From NCBI GenBank assembly GCA_013812695.1, contig JACCSZ010000300.1:1-7735 (forward strand): 7,735 bases of DNA, read 5' to 3'. Position numbers and translations under genes: made by a program. The notes under the pieces are model-generated. The model searched no databases. It saw only the letters and a program-made list of their open reading frames with translations, and was not told the origin of the DNA. The stretch is from Gemmatimonadales bacterium. Lineage in GTDB: Bacteria > Gemmatimonadota > Gemmatimonadetes > Gemmatimonadales > GWC2-71-9. Position 1 is the stretch's first letter. Every line of letters starts with the position of its first letter. Shown here one piece after another: positions 1 to 6,076 of the stretch.

Positions 1-227
1 GCGATGGGGCGCGCTCGTCGACAGGTTCGGAGCGCCGGGCCCGAGCTGACATGATCGCCGCGTTCGCAAAGGCCAATCACCCGGATTTTGCTACTTACCG
101 GCCGCCGCTGATCGTGCGGTAGTCGAAGAGAGACTGCGGGCATCGATGTAACTGCGGGGGCAGAGCGCGGTTGGCGGCATCGGTGGGCCAGCCGATCTTG
201 TCAGTCCAAGGTGGGCGCCCCCATTAG

Positions 228-247
228 AGCGTATTATCGCATACGCT
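228..247. repeat. Short inverted repeat, 7-bp arms
   Basis: AGCGTAT and ATACGCT form perfect 7-bp arms around the 6-nt spacer TATCGC, in AT-richer DNA. The size and symmetry suit a protein-binding operator better than a terminator, because no T run follows. No adjacent gene is available to regulate, so it may be a relic or chance. Confidence 0.35.
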
Positions 248-316
248 ACCCACGATAAAGACCGAGTTACGAGACAATGATGAAAAAGTGCGGTCGCGTG
301 AGCGCTGCTTACGTCG

Positions 317-341
317 CCGAGGATACCACATTATGGGCATG
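317..341 (+). repeat. 25-bp direct repeat, left copy
   Basis: This 25-bp stretch begins CCGAGG and ends ATTATGGGCATG. It matches 5076-5100 at 23 of 25 positions, in the same orientation, with mismatches only at the 7th and 13th bases. At the right copy the sequence is the ribosome binding site and first codons of the Uma2 gene. Here the reading after ATGGGCATG gives about 27 codons with no Uma2 features. It is therefore either a decayed or unrelated copy of that 5' region, or one of two boundary repeats around the operon. Confidence 0.7.
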
Positions 342-439
342 CCGCAGGCCGCTGCCGACTGGAGTGGCATACCTGTCGTCGCTGATGTAAACGCGCCGTG
401 CCATTTTGATCAGCGTGTCGCGCTTCGAGTCGGGAGCGG

Positions 440-1702
440 CTAGCTGCCCCCTGGCCGGCGCCGGCTCACCCGTTGCGCGTAGTCCGCCTTCAGATCCCGA
501 CCGGCCATCGCCCGCGCCGCATTGTACTTCCGATCGCTCGCCTCGTACTGCCGCTGCTCGAGCCGCGCCGCCTCGGCCTCGAGATCCTCGATCTCCTCGG
601 CCGTGCCCGGCGTCGGCGGGCAGGCCATCAGGCCGGACGCGGCGATGCGGAGGCTCGCGGCGGCGCCGTCGAAGTCGCCATGGTCGGCGCGCCGCAAGGC
701 ATCCTCGCGGGCTCGCGCGGCCTGGAAGCGCAGGAACGTCTGCTCGACCACGGGTTCGACCCGGTCCTCGCCGTCCAGGTTGGCGAGGACGGGCATGCTA
801 GCGACGCGGTGCTCGATCCCCCACTCCGTCACGACATCCGCCTCGATGCGAACCTCGCCGAGCTGCACCTTTCCCAGCTCACGAACGTCCTCGACGTGGA
901 ACACGAGGCCGAGGGCCTTGGGCGAGGTGGCATACAGATCGTGCAGCACCACCTTCCATCCGCCCTCCGTGGTCTGCTGCACCGGGTACGACTGCATGAA
1001 GCTGACGCCGGCGGCGCGTGGATGGGTGAGGCGGACCTCCACCTCCACGTTCTGCGCCGCCAGAGCGACGAGCCCTTCGATCTCCCCCGCGTAGATGCCG
1101 GCCATCTGGTCCTCCGACTCGACGAACCAGTAGTTTCCGCCACCCGCGCCGGCCATCGGCTCGAGCAGGTCCTCGTTGAACGCCGGGCCGAACCCGATGC
1201 ACGTGGTCGTGACCCGCCGCCCGGCGCCGTCCCGCGCGAGGCCGAGGAGCTTCTCCGGCTCCACGATGCCGACGTTGGCCTGTCCGTCGGTCATGAGCAC
1301 CACCCGATTGGTGCCCTCGACCCTGCCCTTCTCCACCAGCTTGCGCCCCTTGAGCCAGCCGCCCGACAGGTTGGTGGATCCGCCGGCGTAGACCATGCCG
1401 ATGGCGTCCGCGGCGGACGAGTCGCCGCCGGGGGCCGGACCGAAGATGGTGTCCACGCTGTCGTCGAAGACCACGACCGACAGCCGGTCCTGCGGCGTCA
1501 GGAAGGAGGCAAACTGCGCGGCCGCCGTCTTGGCCGCCTCGAGCGGCATCCCGGACATGGAGCCCGAGCGGTCCAGGACGAGGGCGACGTTGATCGGTGC
1601 TCGGCGGATGGGCGTGGAGCCCTCCAGGCTCACGAGCATCCCGACTTGGTGGGCGTCCTGGGCAGTGATGAACTTGGTGGACAGACGGACGTCGGTCTTC
1701 AT
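440..1702 (-). CDS. VWA domain protein with intact MIDAS
   Basis: A predicted cytoplasmic protein of 420 aa with no signal peptide or membrane segment. Residues 36-210 form a von Willebrand factor A domain with a complete metal-ion-dependent adhesion site: DRSGSM at 44-49, the threonine in GGSTNLSGG (T110), and the aspartate in MTDGQAN (D139). Residues 215-310 look beta-rich, as in YfbK-like and Ca-activated-chloride-channel-like VWA proteins. Residues 320-400 are helical, charged and probably coiled coil. VWA domains bind partner proteins through the metal, often in AAA+ or defence complexes; no catalytic function is visible. I chose the ATG at 1702 because GGGAGG lies 7 nt upstream and the sequence MKTDVRLSTKF fits the usual N-terminus; an in-frame upstream start at 1759 has no such support. 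It is the last gene of the WYL-WYL-HEPN operon, 77 nt after the HEPN gene. Its partner is unknown. Confidence 0.9.
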   Translation of the reverse strand: MKTDVRLSTKFITAQDAHQVGMLVSLEGSTPIRRAPINVALVLDRSGSMSGMPLEAAKTAAAQFASFLTPQDRLSVVVFDDSVDTIFGPAPGGDSSAADAIGMVYAGGSTNLSGGWLKGRKLVEKGRVEGTNRVVLMTDGQANVGIVEPEKLLGLARDGAGRRVTTTCIGFGPAFNEDLLEPMAGAGGGNYWFVESEDQMAGIYAGEIEGLVALAAQNVEVEVRLTHPRAAGVSFMQSYPVQQTTEGGWKVVLHDLYATSPKALGLVFHVEDVRELGKVQLGEVRIEADVVTEWGIEHRVASMPVLANLDGEDRVEPVVEQTFLRFQAARAREDALRRADHGDFDGAAASLRIAASGLMACPPTPGTAEEIEDLEAEAARLEQRQYEASDRKYNAARAMAGRDLKADYAQRVSRRRPGGS

Positions 1703-1709
1703 GCTTCGG

Positions 1710-1715
1710 CCTCCC
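1710..1715 (-). promoter_or_regulatory. Strong ribosome binding site of the VWA gene
   Basis: On the minus strand this reads GGGAGG, 7 nt before the ATG at 1702. It decides the start of the VWA gene over the longer frame. It is the only clear Shine-Dalgarno sequence in the operon, so the VWA protein may be made at a higher rate than the three overlapping genes before it. Confidence 0.7.
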
Positions 1716-1779
1716 GGGCGACGAGCGCGTGATGCTGGTGAACGACTCGAATCTCGCACGGGGGTGTGACAGCGGCGGG

Positions 1780-2943
1780 TCAGCGCAGCTTCACTTTCGT
1801 CAGCTCGGTGAACACACCTTGGCAGCCCACGCCCACCAGCCGGTCCCTCACCCCGATGGCACTCTCACGCCCGATCTGTTCCCGGTGGGCGCCGGGATTC
1901 CGCACCTGCACCACCTCGTTCAGCGCGCCGGGGAACCGGTCCACGAACCAGTCGCCGTTCTCGAGCCGCTGCCGCAGCGCCCGCTGGAGCGCTCCTTTCG
2001 GCCTGAGCACGTGGGCGAGCTGCCCGAGGGAGAGATGCCGGCCGTCGGCCAGATCGAGCGGCTTCCCGTCCACAGTTACCTGCCGGAGTTCGCGCGGCAG
2101 GATCGGCGCGACCTGGCGCAGCACCGCGTTGCAGATCACCTCCAGCGCCTTGGCCAAGTTGGTGATCACGGGGCCGTAATCGAAGGCGGGGTCGGCGCGC
2201 TGGTCGCGAAATACCTTCTCCGCGCTGGCAATGAACGACCGCGCGGCCGGATCGAGCGCCGTCCACCCCTCCTCACCGAACAGGTTCTCCCGCAGCTCCC
2301 GTTCGATCGCGCCCACACCCGCCTGCTCGGCGTCGAACTCGGCCCACAGGTGGCCGTCGATGACGTCGTCGCGGTTCTCGGCGTCGAAGAACCGCCGGCC
2401 GTCGGGCCGATAGGCCACGAGCGGCAGCCCCACCATCCCGCCGTAGAGCGAGACCGGCATCTCGTTGTAGCCGAGATTCAGGAGCGACTTGAGCTCGGCG
2501 ATGACGGCTCGGGTGTCGGTCGCCAGGCGGCGAATGTCGAGCAGCCTGTACCAGAAGTCGCAGGCCAGTCCGAGCGCGTCGTAGTAGCCCGGCACCTGCG
2601 CCCCAGGCAGTGTCCGCGCGTCGGCTTCAGAAATGGCATCCACATGGCCCACGTAGAGCGAGCTGTAGTCGGTCAGGTAGAGGTGACACTCTCTCTCGTG
2701 GTCGCTCTCGAGCTCCGCCGCGATCTCGCGAACGTCGGGGAGCTGCTTGAGCTCCTGCTGCCGGTGCGGGGAGCGCACCTTCCCCCACCAGACGTGCAGC
2801 GCTTCATCGACGATCTCCTTCCGCTCGAAGCGCTTGGCCGCGGCGCGCAGCAACGTGAGGTGGGCATCCATGGAATCCGCGGCGTACGATGGATTCCAGA
2901 CATCCACAAAGTGGCGCTGGTGCGTCCCGCGGGACGCGCTCAC
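1780..2943 (-). CDS. HEPN-type candidate RNase/toxin with uncharacterised N-terminal domain
   Basis: A 387-aa soluble protein I cannot place in a named family. The C-terminal part (about 230-375) is mostly helical and carries R348-N-P-G-A-H353, which matches the Rx4-6H motif (R[ND]xxxH form) of HEPN domains. Those domains are metal-independent RNases in toxin-antitoxin, Abi and CRISPR effectors, or non-catalytic dimerisation modules. A helix with the acidic E268 (NLAKALEVICNAVL) fits the first HEPN helix. The N-terminal half (about 10-180) is a different domain with striking motifs: VWNPSY, VWWGKVRSPHR at 51-61, HLYLTDYSSLYVGHV at 87-101, and SLYGGM at 165-170. A PUA/EVE-like or other ligand-binding fold is possible but unproven. 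The start is GTG, giving a GTGA overlap with the WYL gene before it and no clear Shine-Dalgarno, so translation is probably coupled. An internal ATG at 2871 is a weaker alternative because it would remove the VWNPSY region. Confidence 0.75.
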   Translation of the reverse strand: MSASRGTHQRHFVDVWNPSYAADSMDAHLTLLRAAAKRFERKEIVDEALHVWWGKVRSPHRQQELKQLPDVREIAAELESDHERECHLYLTDYSSLYVGHVDAISEADARTLPGAQVPGYYDALGLACDFWYRLLDIRRLATDTRAVIAELKSLLNLGYNEMPVSLYGGMVGLPLVAYRPDGRRFFDAENRDDVIDGHLWAEFDAEQAGVGAIERELRENLFGEEGWTALDPAARSFIASAEKVFRDQRADPAFDYGPVITNLAKALEVICNAVLRQVAPILPRELRQVTVDGKPLDLADGRHLSLGQLAHVLRPKGALQRALRQRLENGDWFVDRFPGALNEVVQVRNPGAHREQIGRESAIGVRDRLVGVGCQGVFTELTKVKLR

Positions 2944-3893
2944 GCGCGGGTGATCACTTCAAGGCGCCGGCGCACCGCTTCACGCACTTCCGTCGGCTCC
3001 AGCACCGTCACGTCCGGTCCGTACTGCAGCACGTGCCGCACGGCCCAATCGGTGTCCGCCAGCGGATGCTCGATCACGAGCGACCCGTCCTCCGCCACCG
3101 TTTTCCCTTCCCGCTCCGCGATCCAGCGCGCGATCGCCGGCGAGTACCGAAGCCGGAGCGTCCGCGCGTCCTCGGCGCGGAAGGCCTTTCCGTCCGGCAT
3201 CACGTCGTCCACCGAGAACGCTCGCGGCCGGGTGTAGCGCGCCTCGAGCAGCTCCACGTCGTCCACCCGGTCGAGCCGGAAGAACCTCACGCCGTCGCTG
3301 CTCTCGCAGTGCGCCACGGCATACCACATCCCGCTCGTGAACACGATCGCGTAGGGACAGATCACGCGGTGGCTCGCCGTCTCCTCACCACCCTTCCGGT
3401 AGGTCAGTCGGACCTTGTGGCCGCTTCGATGCGCCTCACGCAGGTCCCGAAGCCGCTCGAGGCTGCCGGCCGCTGCCAGCTCCGCCACGCGGTGGTCGCC
3501 GAGATCGTTGTCCGGAAGGCGGCTGATCGCCTCCCCGAGCCGCTCGCGAGCGCCCTCGATCGCCGCGTGCTCCTCGGCCGGCCGCTCGGCGCGGAGCATG
3601 GCGAGGCCGAGCTCGAGCGCGCAGAGCTCGCCGCGGGTGAGCCTCATGGGACGGAGAAAGTGATTGGGCAGGACCGACACCTTGCCGTCGGCGTCCAGGT
3701 AGATCTGCAGCCCCTCGACGAAGCCGCCGGGCGCCTCGAACCGCTCCGAGAGCGACTGGATGTCCCGCAGCACCACGCGCCGGTCGGCGCCCACCTCGCC
3801 CGCCACCTCGGCCAGGTCGTGCGCCTCGCCGTCGGCGAGCCGCGGGATGAGGTGCAGGATGCGGGAGAGCTGGGCGGCAGCGGTGGAGCTCAT
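2940..3893 (-). CDS. WYL-domain transcriptional regulator, PafC-like
   Basis: A 317-aa protein, the usual length for a single-chain WYL regulator. Residues 5-60 form a winged helix-turn-helix (SRILHLIPRLADG... RRVVLRDIQSLSERF). A linker rich in helices follows. The WYL domain spans about 150-225, with the signature region at WYAVAH (190-195) and RLDRV (206-210), and a C-terminal WCX extension runs from about 243 to 317. WYL domains bind nucleic-acid or nucleotide-type ligands and switch DNA binding; in PafBC the activating ligand is reported to be single-stranded DNA. The ATG overlaps the stop of the upstream WYL gene as ATGA, and its own stop overlaps the GTG of the HEPN gene, so the three should be translated in fixed proportion. 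The pair probably acts as a heterodimer on the operon's own promoter (inference). Confidence 0.9.
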   Translation of the reverse strand: MSSTAAAQLSRILHLIPRLADGEAHDLAEVAGEVGADRRVVLRDIQSLSERFEAPGGFVEGLQIYLDADGKVSVLPNHFLRPMRLTRGELCALELGLAMLRAERPAEEHAAIEGARERLGEAISRLPDNDLGDHRVAELAAAGSLERLRDLREAHRSGHKVRLTYRKGGEETASHRVICPYAIVFTSGMWYAVAHCESSDGVRFFRLDRVDDVELLEARYTRPRAFSVDDVMPDGKAFRAEDARTLRLRYSPAIARWIAEREGKTVAEDGSLVIEHPLADTDWAVRHVLQYGPDVTVLEPTEVREAVRRRLEVITRA

Positions 3894-4999
3894 GAGATGC
3901 GGTTGGGCGGTCGAGCGGTCAGGCGGTCGCTCGCGTGATGGGCGAGGGTTTCGCGGGCGAGGCCGAAGTATTCGTCGACGATCTCGCGCGGCGAGACCGG
4001 CTCGAGATCGCCGGCGAAGGAGAGCAGCCAGCGGGCGAAGGCGTCGAGCCGGCGCACGCGGAAGCGCCGGTGGTGCGTCTGCCCCTCGACCGGCTCGCCG
4101 AGCTGCGCGGCGCCGGCGGCGGCGCCCGTCGCCGAGTGAAAGGCGACCACGGCCGTCACCGAGTCGCCCGCGCCGAGCTCCCAGGCGTGCCGCGAGCGGG
4201 CATGGGCCCGGAGGTCGAAGCCGGCGGGCACCTCATAGTCCGGGGTCCCCGGCTTCCGATCGTTCACCTCGGCGTCCGACATCCGACTCAGGCGGTAGTT
4301 CTTGACGGTGGCGTCCTCCGCCGTCCGCGCGGCCTGGTACCAATGCTGATTCAGGAAGAACAGCCCGAGCGGCTCGACGGTGCGGCTGCCGGCGCTGTCG
4401 TTACCCATGCTGCGGTAGGCGAAGGTGACCCGCTTCCGCCGCGCGAGCGCGTCGCCCAGGACCGCGAGCAGGTCGGGCGACACCTTCGCCCGCGGCGGCA
4501 GGACTCGGGTCGAGCCGGCGGCGCCCACATCCACCGGCAGGTCGCACGCGAGCTTTCGCATGGCGGAGTCCACGTGCTCGGCGAGGAGGGGATCGCCGAG
4601 GTCGCGGACGCGGGCGGCGGCATCGGTCACGGCCGCGAGCTCCTCGGCCTCGAAGGCGAGTATGGGGAGGCTGGCGTACCCATAGCGGTCGAGCTTTCGG
4701 GCCTTGGAGGCGGGCTTCCCGCCCTCGGCGCGGACGGCGAGGTACGGCAGGTAGAAATCGCGCGGCCGCAACCGGTAGCCCACGATCTCGCCCTCATCGG
4801 AGGACACGGTCTCGATGGGGATGCCGAAGCCGCGGAGCTCGTCCTTGTCGCGCTCGAACATGCGGCGGAGGGCGTCGTCGGACTGGTCGCCGCCGTAGGC
4901 CGGGACCTCGCGGATGAGCTGCTCGAACGACACCGGGAAGTGGTGGCGGAGGAGAGCGGCGAGGAGGTCGATCCAGCGCTGGAGCTTGGGGGGCTTCAT
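3890..4999 (-). CDS. WYL-domain transcriptional regulator, PafB-like, first gene of operon
   Basis: A 369-aa WYL regulator. Residues 5-80 form the DNA-binding winged helix (LQRWIDLLAALL... ALRRMFERDKDELRGFGIPI), which matches the typical HTH plus wing of this family. The WYL domain covers about 175-245, with HWYQAAR at 219-225 and YRLSRM at 235-240. Residues 255-350 are the WCX-type extension. It is longer than its partner by an insertion around 80-115 and a C-terminal tail. I keep the ATG at 4999 because the family helix begins directly after it; no Shine-Dalgarno is evident, so a leaderless or weakly translated mRNA is possible. It starts the operon and diverges from the Uma2 gene across 92 bp. 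Two adjacent, non-identical WYL genes is the PafB-PafC arrangement, so a heterodimer sensing DNA damage or phage-derived DNA is likely but inferred. Confidence 0.9.
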   Translation of the reverse strand: MKPPKLQRWIDLLAALLRHHFPVSFEQLIREVPAYGGDQSDDALRRMFERDKDELRGFGIPIETVSSDEGEIVGYRLRPRDFYLPYLAVRAEGGKPASKARKLDRYGYASLPILAFEAEELAAVTDAAARVRDLGDPLLAEHVDSAMRKLACDLPVDVGAAGSTRVLPPRAKVSPDLLAVLGDALARRKRVTFAYRSMGNDSAGSRTVEPLGLFFLNQHWYQAARTAEDATVKNYRLSRMSDAEVNDRKPGTPDYEVPAGFDLRAHARSRHAWELGAGDSVTAVVAFHSATGAAAGAAQLGEPVEGQTHHRRFRVRRLDAFARWLLSFAGDLEPVSPREIVDEYFGLARETLAHHASDRLTARPPNRIS

Positions 5000-5091
5000 G
5001 CGGCTTGCGCGAAAATGGTTAAGTGATGCCGCCCGATAGACGTATCCTGAGGCATGCCGTCTTGCCGACTCGGAGCCGAGGGTACCAGATT
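5000..5091. promoter_or_regulatory. Divergent promoter region between WYL operon and Uma2 gene
   Basis: These 92 bp separate two genes transcribed away from each other and so should hold both promoters and any WYL operator. For the plus strand a weak pair can be proposed: TTAAGT at 5019-5024 and TATCCT at 5043-5048, spaced 18 nt. For the minus strand I cannot pick convincing elements. Two symmetric sequences are present: the palindrome GGCATGCC (5051-5058) and CTCGG-AG-CCGAG (5069-5080), either of which could be an operator. WYL regulators commonly control their own divergent region, so autoregulation that also affects Uma2 is plausible. Confidence 0.4.
5069..5080. repeat. 12-bp inverted repeat touching the Uma2 ribosome binding site
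   Basis: CTCGG and CCGAG are perfect 5-bp arms around AG. The right arm overlaps the GAGGG (5078-5082) that serves as ribosome binding site for the Uma2 gene. A 2-nt loop is too tight for a good RNA hairpin, so a DNA-level operator is the better reading if it works at all. Confidence 0.3.
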
Positions 5092-5100
5092 ATGGGCATG
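5076..5100 (+). repeat. 25-bp direct repeat, right copy
   Basis: Same-orientation partner of 317-341, with 23 of 25 bases identical. It covers the GAGGG ribosome binding site and the ATGGGCATG at the start of the Uma2 gene. The two copies lie about 4.76 kb apart and bracket the whole WYL-WYL-HEPN-VWA operon. Confidence 0.7.
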
Positions 5101-5649
5101 TCCGCTCCACGCCTGCCGACGACGGTCGACGAATACTTCACGCTCCCGGAAGACGGCTCGATCCGCGACGAGCTGCTCGACGGCGTGTACGTCGTGAGCC
5201 CGGAGCCGACCGTCCGGCATCAACGTGCGGCCATGACCCTCGGCCGTTTGTTGATGCCGGCCTTGGCCGAGAGCCACCATCTCGAGCTCTTTTCCGTGCC
5301 CGGCAACATCGTCCTCGGGCCCCGCACGGTGGTCGAGCCCGATGTCTTCGTCATCCGACGCCCGTCCTCGAACGCCCACTGGCGCGACGTCGAACTCCCG
5401 CTGCTGGTCGTCGAGATTCTCTCCCCGAGCACGGCCCGGCATGACCGCTGGACCAAGCGCCGGCTCTACCAGCGCGCCGGCGTCCCCCAGTATTGGATCG
5501 TCGATCTCGATGCGCGCCTCATCGAACGCTGGCGGCCGGAGGATGACAGGCCCGAGCTCCTCATGGAGCGTATTGCCTGGAAGCCTGATGATAGCACGGC
5601 CGCGGCAGAGATCGATCTGCGCTCGTACTTTGCGGAGATTCTCGATTGA
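5092..5649 (+). CDS. Uma2 family (DUF820) PD-(D/E)XK nuclease-like protein
   Basis: A 185-aa protein with the full Uma2 layout. The N-terminal segment TVDEYFTLPEDG leads into RDELLDGVYVVSPEPTVRH (about 25-43), with the family's E-L-x2-G and P-x3-H pattern. The predicted active site comprises D84 in VEPDVFVI, E108 in VVEILSPST and K122 in DRWTKRRLYQ; then comes YQRAGVPQYWIVD (126-138). The fold is that of restriction-endonuclease-like enzymes, but the biological substrate of Uma2 proteins is unknown and they often occur in many copies per genome. I chose the ATG at 5092 because GAGGG lies 9 nt before it; a second ATG at 5098 is possible, and a longer frame from 5023 adds residues unlike the family. 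It diverges from the WYL operon and is not part of it. A leftover antitoxin-like frame follows within 15 nt. Confidence 0.92.
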   Translation: MGMSAPRLPTTVDEYFTLPEDGSIRDELLDGVYVVSPEPTVRHQRAAMTLGRLLMPALAESHHLELFSVPGNIVLGPRTVVEPDVFVIRRPSSNAHWRDVELPLLVVEILSPSTARHDRWTKRRLYQRAGVPQYWIVDLDARLIERWRPEDDRPELLMERIAWKPDDSTAAAEIDLRSYFAEILD

Positions 5650-5663
5650 GCAAGGTACGTGCG

Positions 5664-5867
5664 ATGAAACGGAGCAAGCGCGCCAAACTCGAGCGTAACG
5701 GCTGGCGAGTGGGCCTGGTCGTGGAGTTCCTTGCGCTCAGCCCTCGAGAGGCCGCGCTGGTCGAAGCCAAGTTCGCTCTCAATCCTATTCGTAAATGTCC
5801 CAGCTCAAGTTCTTCGTTTATAACTTCGGCCAGCATGGCGAACTACTCCCACCAGTCGAGATGCTAG
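5664..5867 (+). pseudogene. Truncated XRE-type antitoxin-like gene remnant
   Basis: The first 39 or so residues (MKRSKRAKLERNGWRVG ... FLALSPREAALVEAKFAL) closely resemble the N-terminus of a family of small XRE/HigA-like helix-turn-helix antitoxins, which normally continues for another 50 or more residues with the DNA-binding helix-turn-helix. Here the sequence changes abruptly after FAL (about 5780) to an unrelated Ser-rich tail and stops at 5867, so the DNA-binding part is missing. AAGG lies 8 nt before the ATG at 5664, and the frame is also open from a TTG at 5646 that overlaps the Uma2 stop. No toxin gene is adjacent. The likely history is a deletion or recombination that removed the rest. 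Family assignment is from memory of the N-terminal pattern. Confidence 0.5.
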
Positions 5868-6076
5868 GGGACGTACTGTAAGTTGTTGCTGGGTCGTGCG
5901 CCTCCAATCACCTCCAGCCGCGCCTGCCCGTTTACTACGACACGCCCTCCCGACAGGCCGGGTTGGATACGCGGTATAGATGCCTTCTTAGTCCAGATAT
6001 TCGGCGCGGGATCGTCCTGCCAACATTTGTCGCGGTCCCGCCGCTCAGGACAACGCCGCCGACCACAGGCATCTCC
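5868..6076. other. Convergent intergenic stretch, no gene seen
   Basis: This lies between the antitoxin remnant and the stop codon of the helicase, which faces it from the right. A 28-codon frame (5795-5881, starting MSQLKFFVYNFGQHG) overlaps the remnant's tail and has no ribosome binding site or recognised relative. Small GC stems such as CCCG/CGGG at 5949-5962 lack a T run and are not convincing terminators. The sequence looks eroded. Confidence 0.5.

Larger units (their letters stand above)
1..439. other. Non-coding stretch, no supportable gene
   Basis: No gene can be supported here. The stretch looks less GC-rich than the operon beside it and has frequent stops in all frames. A frame open from the left edge to 122 on the plus strand could be read as a short C-terminal tail (MIAAFAKANHPDF... 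from 51), but I recognise nothing in it. A minus-strand frame of about 42 codons near 105-230 is bounded by stops and has no start codon. The region lies downstream of the VWA stop codon, so it would hold the operon's terminator, yet I see no strong GC hairpin followed by a T run. It may be eroded DNA from an earlier gene content; that is inference. Confidence 0.55.

Noticed and set aside
380..440. Terminator after the VWA gene
   Set aside because: Only short stems such as AGCG/CGCT are visible, with no following T run on the minus strand.
473..1732. Long plus-strand open frame of 419 aa opposite the VWA gene
   Set aside because: It is the antisense shadow of a high-GC gene. The minus strand encodes a full VWA domain with all MIDAS residues, while this frame shows low-complexity Arg/Leu/His-rich sequence and no domain.
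1729..3237. Long plus-strand open frame of 502 aa opposite the HEPN and WYL2 genes
   Set aside because: It spans the junction of two genes with clear domains on the other strand and has the His/Arg/Val-rich look of antisense translation.
2889..5026. Two plus-strand frames of 349 and 363 aa opposite the WYL genes
   Set aside because: Both WYL proteins are recognisable on the minus strand with helix-turn-helix and WYL motifs. The plus frames contain no recognisable motif.
5795..5881. 28-codon frame starting MSQLKFFVYNFGQHG
   Set aside because: The sequence reads like real protein but it has no ribosome binding site, no known relative that I recall, and overlaps the antitoxin remnant. It may be a fragment of a lost gene.
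5949..5962. CCCG/CGGG stem as a terminator between Uma2 and the helicase
   Set aside because: Only 4 bp of stem and no T run on either side.
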